From JAWKWH01 sp963669455 (GTDB lineage: Bacteria; Pseudomonadota; Alphaproteobacteria; Rhizobiales; Rhizobiaceae), in contig OY770026.1 of NCBI GenBank assembly GCA_963669455.1, positions 3,286,001 to 3,350,000 of the forward strand: a stretch of 64,000 nt of DNA, in the 5' to 3' direction. A program made the translations under genes and the position numbers. The notes under the pieces are model-generated. The model saw only the letters and a program-made list of their open reading frames with translations. It was not told the DNA's origin and ran no database searches. The stretch's first letter is position 1. The number at the start of each line of letters is the position of its first letter. Positions 59,573-64,000 of the stretch are shown piece by piece.

Positions 59573-60319
59573 TCAATAGGTTGCCCGACCGCCGGACAGG
59601 TCGAAAACACCGCCGGTGGTGAAGCTGTTCTCGGACGAGGCAAGCCAGGCGATCATCGACGCGGCCTCGTTCAGTTCTAAGAAACGCTCGCGCGGGATCT
59701 TTGACAGCATATAGTCGATATGCTCCTGGCTCATTTGATCGAAAATGCGTGTCCGGGCGGCGGCGGGTGTGACGCAGTTCACCGCGATATCGCAATCAGC
59801 AAGTTCTTTTCCGAGCGATTTGGTGAGGCCGATGACCCCCGCCTTGGACGAGGAATAGGCGGCTGCGTTTGGATTACCCTCTTTACCGGCGATCGAAGCG
59901 ATATTGACGATCCGGCCATAATTGCGGGCGCGCATATCGGCGGCGACCACTTTGTTGACATGGAAAGTGCCCAGCAGGTTAACGGCCACGATCTGGTGGA
60001 ACTCCTCGACGGAATAGTCGGCGACAGGGCCGTTCGATCCGGCTATTCCGGCTGAGTTCACGACGATGTCGATATGTCCGAAGGGCTCCTTGGTTTGCCC
60101 GTAGGCGGCTTCGACGCTTTGCCAATCGGCGATATCGACCGCGACGGCGAGAGATCCATTCCCCAATTGCCGGGCCACCTCCTCGGCCAGCGTTTGATCC
60201 GTATCCCAAAGCGCGACACGTGCGCCACCTTTGGCCAACACTTCGGCCACGGTCTTGCCAATACCATTGGCGCCGCCCGTGACGATGGCTGTCCGGTTCT
60301 TGAAGCCGTAGCTGTTCAT
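59573..60319 (-). CDS. SDR-family oxidoreductase, possible 2-keto-3-deoxy-L-rhamnonate dehydrogenase
   Basis: A 248-residue short-chain dehydrogenase with TGGANGIG, NSAG, catalytic Ser (NIASIAGKEG) and Tyr/Lys (AAYSSSKAG). In the oxidative L-rhamnose pathway of Sphingomonas an SDR (LRA4) oxidises 2-keto-3-deoxy-L-rhamnonate at C4, and another (LRA1) oxidises L-rhamnose. Its place next to the dehydratase favours the former. The start MNSYGFKN at 60319 is used; the longer frame overlaps the dehydratase end. Confidence 0.82.
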   Translation of the reverse strand: MNSYGFKNRTAIVTGGANGIGKTVAEVLAKGGARVALWDTDQTLAEEVARQLGNGSLAVAVDIADWQSVEAAYGQTKEPFGHIDIVVNSAGIAGSNGPVADYSVEEFHQIVAVNLLGTFHVNKVVAADMRARNYGRIVNIASIAGKEGNPNAAAYSSSKAGVIGLTKSLGKELADCDIAVNCVTPAAARTRIFDQMSQEHIDYMLSKIPRERFLELNEAASMIAWLASSENSFTTGGVFDLSGGRATY

Positions 60320-60344
60320 CGTGTTCCCGTTCCTTGTCTCCTGC

Positions 60345-61634
60345 CTACTTTGAACGATCAAAGGGGCGCGTTAAATTCAATGCGTCATGGTTCAGTTCCA
60401 GACCGAATCCCGGCGTGTCCGGCAGCGAGATGTAGCCGTTTTCAGGCAACGGTTCGCTTTGAAACATGCTGCCAAAGTTGGGTTCGATCCGGTCGGCCTG
60501 TTCGCTCATCATCATGAATTCGGCCAAAGCGACATGTTCCAGCGCCATGGCCATGTAGTAGCCGTAGACACCACAACCGTGCGGGATAACATTGACTGCG
60601 CGCGAATTGGCCAGGGCGGCAACGCGGATGAACTCGGTCGGCCCGCCCATCCACATGACATCCGGCTGGATCAGGTCGACGCCTGTGTCGATCAGTTGCT
60701 GATAGCCATAGCGCGTATATTCATGCTCGCCCGTTGCCAGAACCGCTCCGCCTGTGTGCGCCTTCATCTTTTCCGATAATCGCCGGTGGCCTTCGTAATC
60801 GTCGGGCATAAGCGGCTCTTCGATCCACAGGAAGTTGTAGGGCGCCATCCGCCGCGACAGCTCGGCTGCATAATCAGCGGTCATGGCCATGTAGCAATCC
60901 AGCATCAGCGGGAAGTCCGGGCCGACCTTTTTGCGCCATTCGGCGATGAAGGTGATGTTGTCGTTCATGCCCTTGATACCGTGACCGGGCCCGTAGGGCA
61001 GCGGGATCTTCGCACCGTGAAACCCGAGATCCTTGGCCAAATCGGGGCGCGCGGTCGTGGCGTAGACCGGAATCCGGTCCTTGGTGCGTCCGCCCATCAG
61101 GTCGAAGACCGGCGCGCCAATGGTACGGCCGTAGAGATCCCAAAGGGCGAGGTCGATAGCGCTGATCGCATGGACGCCTAGCCCCTTGCGCCCGTAGTGG
61201 ATCGAGGCGCGCCACATCTGTTCCCAGATTAGGGTGCGGTTCGCGGCTGACTGGCCTTCGACGAAAATCGACAGATGGTTTTCGATGATGAACGCAGCCG
61301 CGGTGCCCCCGGTGCTGACCCCGATGCCTACGCGCCCGTCTTCGTCCTCGATTTCGACGATGACCGAAGGCACATTTGCGACCCCCCAGCTTTGCCGGGA
61401 TCCGGAATAAGCCGGATAGATTGACATTGGATTGGCAATGGGCGGATGAGTGGTTTTTTGATCCCAGCTGCCGTCCTTGTCCGGGCAGCCCGAAATCCAG
61501 TGACTGTCTGGTGTGTCGTGCACATCGCTGGCGCCATATTCGCTGGCCTGGCTCACAAGTGCGCGCACTTGCCTGATCGCCGGTTGCCCGGCCGCTGGGC
61601 CTACGTCGCTCGATTTCGGTGAGTGAAAAAGCAT
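60345..61634 (-). CDS. rhmD: L-rhamnonate dehydratase
   Basis: A 429-residue enolase-superfamily enzyme. Motifs include AKIPLPYGPGHGIKGMNDN, the metal ligands LDCYMAM (Asp) and IEEPLMPDD (Glu), ATGEHEYTRYG, and the catalytic His in VIPHGCGVYGYYMAMAL. This is the L-rhamnonate dehydratase pattern. It makes 2-keto-3-deoxy-L-rhamnonate. It is about 25 residues longer at the N-terminus than typical members, so a downstream start is possible. Preceded by the importer genes on the same strand. Confidence 0.88.
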   Translation of the reverse strand: MLFHSPKSSDVGPAAGQPAIRQVRALVSQASEYGASDVHDTPDSHWISGCPDKDGSWDQKTTHPPIANPMSIYPAYSGSRQSWGVANVPSVIVEIEDEDGRVGIGVSTGGTAAAFIIENHLSIFVEGQSAANRTLIWEQMWRASIHYGRKGLGVHAISAIDLALWDLYGRTIGAPVFDLMGGRTKDRIPVYATTARPDLAKDLGFHGAKIPLPYGPGHGIKGMNDNITFIAEWRKKVGPDFPLMLDCYMAMTADYAAELSRRMAPYNFLWIEEPLMPDDYEGHRRLSEKMKAHTGGAVLATGEHEYTRYGYQQLIDTGVDLIQPDVMWMGGPTEFIRVAALANSRAVNVIPHGCGVYGYYMAMALEHVALAEFMMMSEQADRIEPNFGSMFQSEPLPENGYISLPDTPGFGLELNHDALNLTRPFDRSK

Positions 61635-61664
61635 TTACGAACCTTTGCTTAAAGCCAGCGCGGG

Positions 61665-62642
61665 CTAACTGTCATCACTTCGACCACTTCGGACTTCGTC
61701 ATAAAGAACCGCCGCTAGAAGGATGAACCCCTTGCATACCTGCTGCCAGAAGGATGGGACCTGTGCCAGCGTGAGCCCGTTATTGATCATGAACAGAAGT
61801 ATCAGCCCGATGGCCGTTCCCAGAATGGTGCCGCGCCCGCCCTTCAGGCTGGCACCGCCCAGGATGACCGCGGTGATCACGTCCAGTTCGAACCCCATGG
61901 CGGCTGCGGGGCGCGCATTGCCAGTGCGCGCTGCCAGCATCAATCCAGCAAGCGCTGCCGTGGCGCCGCAGGTGATATAGATCGCCATCTGCCATCGCTT
62001 GGTCGAGATTCCCGAAAGGCGGGCCGCCCGTGCGTTCGACCCGATGGCATAAATATAGCGGCCAAAGGTCGTACGCGGCATGATCAGGGCGAAGACCAGA
62101 TAGACCATGATCAGAATTAGCACGATGTAGGGAATGCTTGCCCACTTGCCGGTCCCAATGCTGAGCCAGGTCTTGTTGGTGATGATGATCTCGCGCCCGT
62201 CCGAAATGACGAAGGCAAGGCCGCGAATGATCGCCAGTGTCGCAAGGGTGGTGATCAGCGGGTTGATTCGAAAATAGGCGATCAGCGTGCCATTGGCGGC
62301 ACCGATGCAGATGCCCAGAAGGATCGCGGCCAAAAAGGCCGGGCCGACGCCCGAACCAATGTCCAGAAGGTAGGCTGCCAGCATGCCGGCGGCCGCCATG
62401 GTCGAACCGATGGACAGATCGAAGCCGCCTGCGATGATCACGAGGGTTTCGCCCGCCGCGGCAATGCCGACAATTACCAAAGCCTTGGCGACGTTCAGCA
62501 GGTTGTTCGTTGTCAGGAAGTATGGCGATGCGAAGCTCAAAACAATGAAGACCACGATGGTCGCCATCACCAGACCCGGATTGATCGCGGACGCGCCCCG
62601 CCCCCAGATGCGGGAGTTCATCAGATTGCCCATGGTCTTCAT
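61665..62642 (-). CDS. Sugar ABC transporter permease (RbsC-like)
   Basis: A 325-residue CUT2 permease with eight or more membrane segments and the motif GGFDLSIGSTMAAAG (about 72-86), plus GSNARAARLSGI. It is the only permease gene of this importer, so it forms a homodimer. ATGA overlap with the ATPase gene. Rhamnose is the inferred ligand from the downstream genes. Confidence 0.92.
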   Translation of the reverse strand: MKTMGNLMNSRIWGRGASAINPGLVMATIVVFIVLSFASPYFLTTNNLLNVAKALVIVGIAAAGETLVIIAGGFDLSIGSTMAAAGMLAAYLLDIGSGVGPAFLAAILLGICIGAANGTLIAYFRINPLITTLATLAIIRGLAFVISDGREIIITNKTWLSIGTGKWASIPYIVLILIMVYLVFALIMPRTTFGRYIYAIGSNARAARLSGISTKRWQMAIYITCGATAALAGLMLAARTGNARPAAAMGFELDVITAVILGGASLKGGRGTILGTAIGLILLFMINNGLTLAQVPSFWQQVCKGFILLAAVLYDEVRSGRSDDS

Positions 62643-63463
62643 ATCTCTGTCTCTTCGGTGATCCGGTCGCCGGTCATCATTTCGGTCATCATTGCCATGG
62701 TTTGTGCCGGTGGATGCTCGTGGGGCTTCATTTCGCCGGCGATGCGCCCGCCCCGAACCACCACGATCCGGTCACAGATGCTGAGAATGTCGGTGAAGCG
62801 GTGGCTGACCAGAAGGATCGAAACACCGCGCGACTTTAACTCAGCGATCAGTTCCCAAAGCCTGCGGATCTTCTCCGCCGAAAGGGCAGCCGTGGGTTCG
62901 TCCATCAGAAGCGCGGAGGGAGAAAACTGCAGCGCGCGCGCCACTGCGACCATCTGACGTTCGCCGCCTGAGAGCATGCCGACTTCGCGCTCCACGTCGA
63001 AATCCAAGCCCATATTTGCGATGTCCTCGGCGGCCGCACGGGCCATAGCCTGCTTGTCCAGAAGGTTGAACGGGCCCAGTTTCTTCTTGATTTCGCGGCC
63101 TAAGAAGATGTTCTGGGCCACATCGAGGTCTTCGCAGAGCGCAAGATCCTGATAGATCATCTCGATCCCGTTCTTGCGGGCATCAAGTGGGCTGTCGAAC
63201 CGCACTTCCTGACCCCGAAACCGCATGACGCCGCCCGTTGGCGGGTAGACGCCTGAGAGAACCTTCACCAGTGTTGATTTTCCTGCGCCGTTGTCGCCGA
63301 TAATGCCGACAGATTCGGCCTCGCCGATCTTCAGATCGACCCCGGACAGCGCCTCGACATTGCCAAAGGTCTTGGTGATGCCCGCAAGTTCGATCAGGGG
63401 TGGACGGGCGCCAGAATCAGCGCCCGTATTTGAGGTGTCCGAGTTACTCGGGGTAGACATCAT
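62639..63463 (-). CDS. Sugar ABC transporter ATPase, single-domain (FrcA-like)
   Basis: A 274-residue ATPase with Walker A GDNGAGKSTLV, signature MLSGGERQMVAVARAL, Walker B ALLMDEPTAALS and H-loop VSHR. It is a single cassette rather than the double RbsA type, as in the FrcBCA group. The start MMSTPS at 63463 overlaps the binding-protein stop by 20 bp; the longer frame to 63544 overlaps that gene more. Confidence 0.92.
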   Translation of the reverse strand: MMSTPSNSDTSNTGADSGARPPLIELAGITKTFGNVEALSGVDLKIGEAESVGIIGDNGAGKSTLVKVLSGVYPPTGGVMRFRGQEVRFDSPLDARKNGIEMIYQDLALCEDLDVAQNIFLGREIKKKLGPFNLLDKQAMARAAAEDIANMGLDFDVEREVGMLSGGERQMVAVARALQFSPSALLMDEPTAALSAEKIRRLWELIAELKSRGVSILLVSHRFTDILSICDRIVVVRGGRIAGEMKPHEHPPAQTMAMMTEMMTGDRITEETEI

Positions 63464-64000
63464 TGATGCTTCCGGCGTCGAGAAACACATGCTCAAGATG
63501 CACTTCCTGGGGAACCGCGCCACCCTCAAGGAGGTCGGCGGCAATCGTCAGCGCATAGTCCGGATACTTTTCGGGGAAGTAGGCGACACAGCCGAGGAAG
63601 TTGTTCTCCTCAACGGGCGTGCGGGTCGCCGCAACGCCAATTTCGTCACATCCGATGCCGATGGCCACGCCGTCGCGCCCAGCCTGGGCCAGCGCGTTCG
63701 ACATGCCGAAGCCGCGCGGGTCGTCGATGGCGGTCGCCAGCACGAACCCGGCGCCCGGATGAGCGGTCAACCAGTCAGTGACCTTGGTCAGGGCCTGGTC
63801 GGTTGTGCCGGCGTCGATCAGCTCTTCATGGATGCGGTCTTCCGGCAGAGCTCCGCACACTGTCTGCACGCCATCTGTAAAGCCCGAAAGACGTTCATTT
63901 GCCGCATCGCCCTCGCCGGGGTTGATGCCTACCAGAACCGCGACGTCGCCGCAGCGCCCAAGCGCCTTGGCATGTTTGCCTGCGGCCTGGCCGCCGATCA
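63444..64000 (-). CDS. Sugar ABC transporter substrate-binding protein, cut by the window edge
   Basis: C-terminal 185 codons of a periplasmic binding protein of the ribose-binding (Peripla_BP_4) type. Reading in frame to the window edge gives VAVLVGINPGEGDAANERLSGFTDGV, then GFVLATAIDDPRGFGMSNALAQAG. These are lobe patterns of rhamnose/fructose-binding proteins. Its N-terminus and signal peptide lie past 64000. First gene of the leftward import and rhamnose operon. Confidence 0.85.
   Translation of the reverse strand, partial: IGGQAAGKHAKALGRCGDVAVLVGINPGEGDAANERLSGFTDGVQTVCGALPEDRIHEELIDAGTTDQALTKVTDWLTAHPGAGFVLATAIDDPRGFGMSNALAQAGRDGVAIGIGCDEIGVAATRTPVEENNFLGCVAYFPEKYPDYALTIAADLLEGGAVPQEVHLEHVFLDAGSINDVYPE

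Overview
The window looks like the chromosome of an alphaproteobacterium, probably a marine Hyphomicrobiales or Rhodobacterales relative. This is inferred from the gene content (TRAP and many ABC uptake systems, sulfonate and methylthio-compound catabolism, FixI-like copper ATPase), not from a marker gene. No rRNA, CRISPR array, origin or phage module was seen. Nearly all genes belong to accessory catabolic or defence blocks.

Layout. (1) 0.1-6.7 kb: a two-subunit heme-copper reductase with NO-reductase-like active-site residues, an IclR regulator with tandem operators, a FixI-type copper ATPase and a TauE/UreH-like membrane protein. The block is bracketed by inverted copies of a ~105-bp MITE-like repeat; a third copy lies at 7.9 kb. 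(2) 7.0-8.2 kb: an orphan gene and debris. (3) 8.5-24.1 kb: a DeoR regulator, a TRAP transporter, a GH116 glycosidase, a diheme peroxidase, a LacD-type aldolase, then an opposing operon with sulfolactate sulfo-lyase-like SuyAB, two sulfolactate dehydrogenases, a Gfo/Idh protein and a fucose-isomerase-like protein. Together these suggest catabolism of a sulfonated sugar or sulfolactate. (4) 24.6-31.1 kb: tRNA-Arg, an Mrr nuclease, a BcgI-like nuclease-methylase plus specificity subunit with a controller protein, and a Fic protein. (5) 31.1-46.3 kb: a block bracketed by inverted IS21-like end fragments. It holds an amino-acid-type ABC importer, a degenerate IS3 element, MtnA, an MTA deaminase, a purine nucleoside phosphorylase, a SorC regulator, an AceE-like ThDP enzyme, a RuBisCO-like protein, a split transketolase and a Cys/Met-metabolism PLP enzyme. 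(6) 46.6-46.9 kb: tRNA-Leu(UAA) interrupted by a group I intron. (7) 47.3-57.4 kb: a LysR/flavin-oxidase pair, then a TorT-like ABC importer joined to a PxpABC-type 5-oxoprolinase with its own biotin carboxylase and carrier. (8) 57.7-64.0 kb: an oxidative L-rhamnose pathway with a one-permease sugar ABC importer cut by the window edge.

The strongest candidate for an undescribed system is block 5. It contains everything needed to take 5'-methylthioadenosine through methylthioinosine, methylthioribose-1-P and methylthioribulose-1-P to a RuBisCO-like isomerase. Where the known MTA-isoprenoid shunt uses a cupin, this block has three ThDP-enzyme polypeptides. A methanethiol-assimilating type of PLP enzyme is divergently placed. 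I propose a ThDP-dependent MTA/methylthio-xylulose cleavage pathway. The second candidate is block 3, where sulfolactate genes sit with sugar enzymes not normally found beside them and share a palindromic operator.
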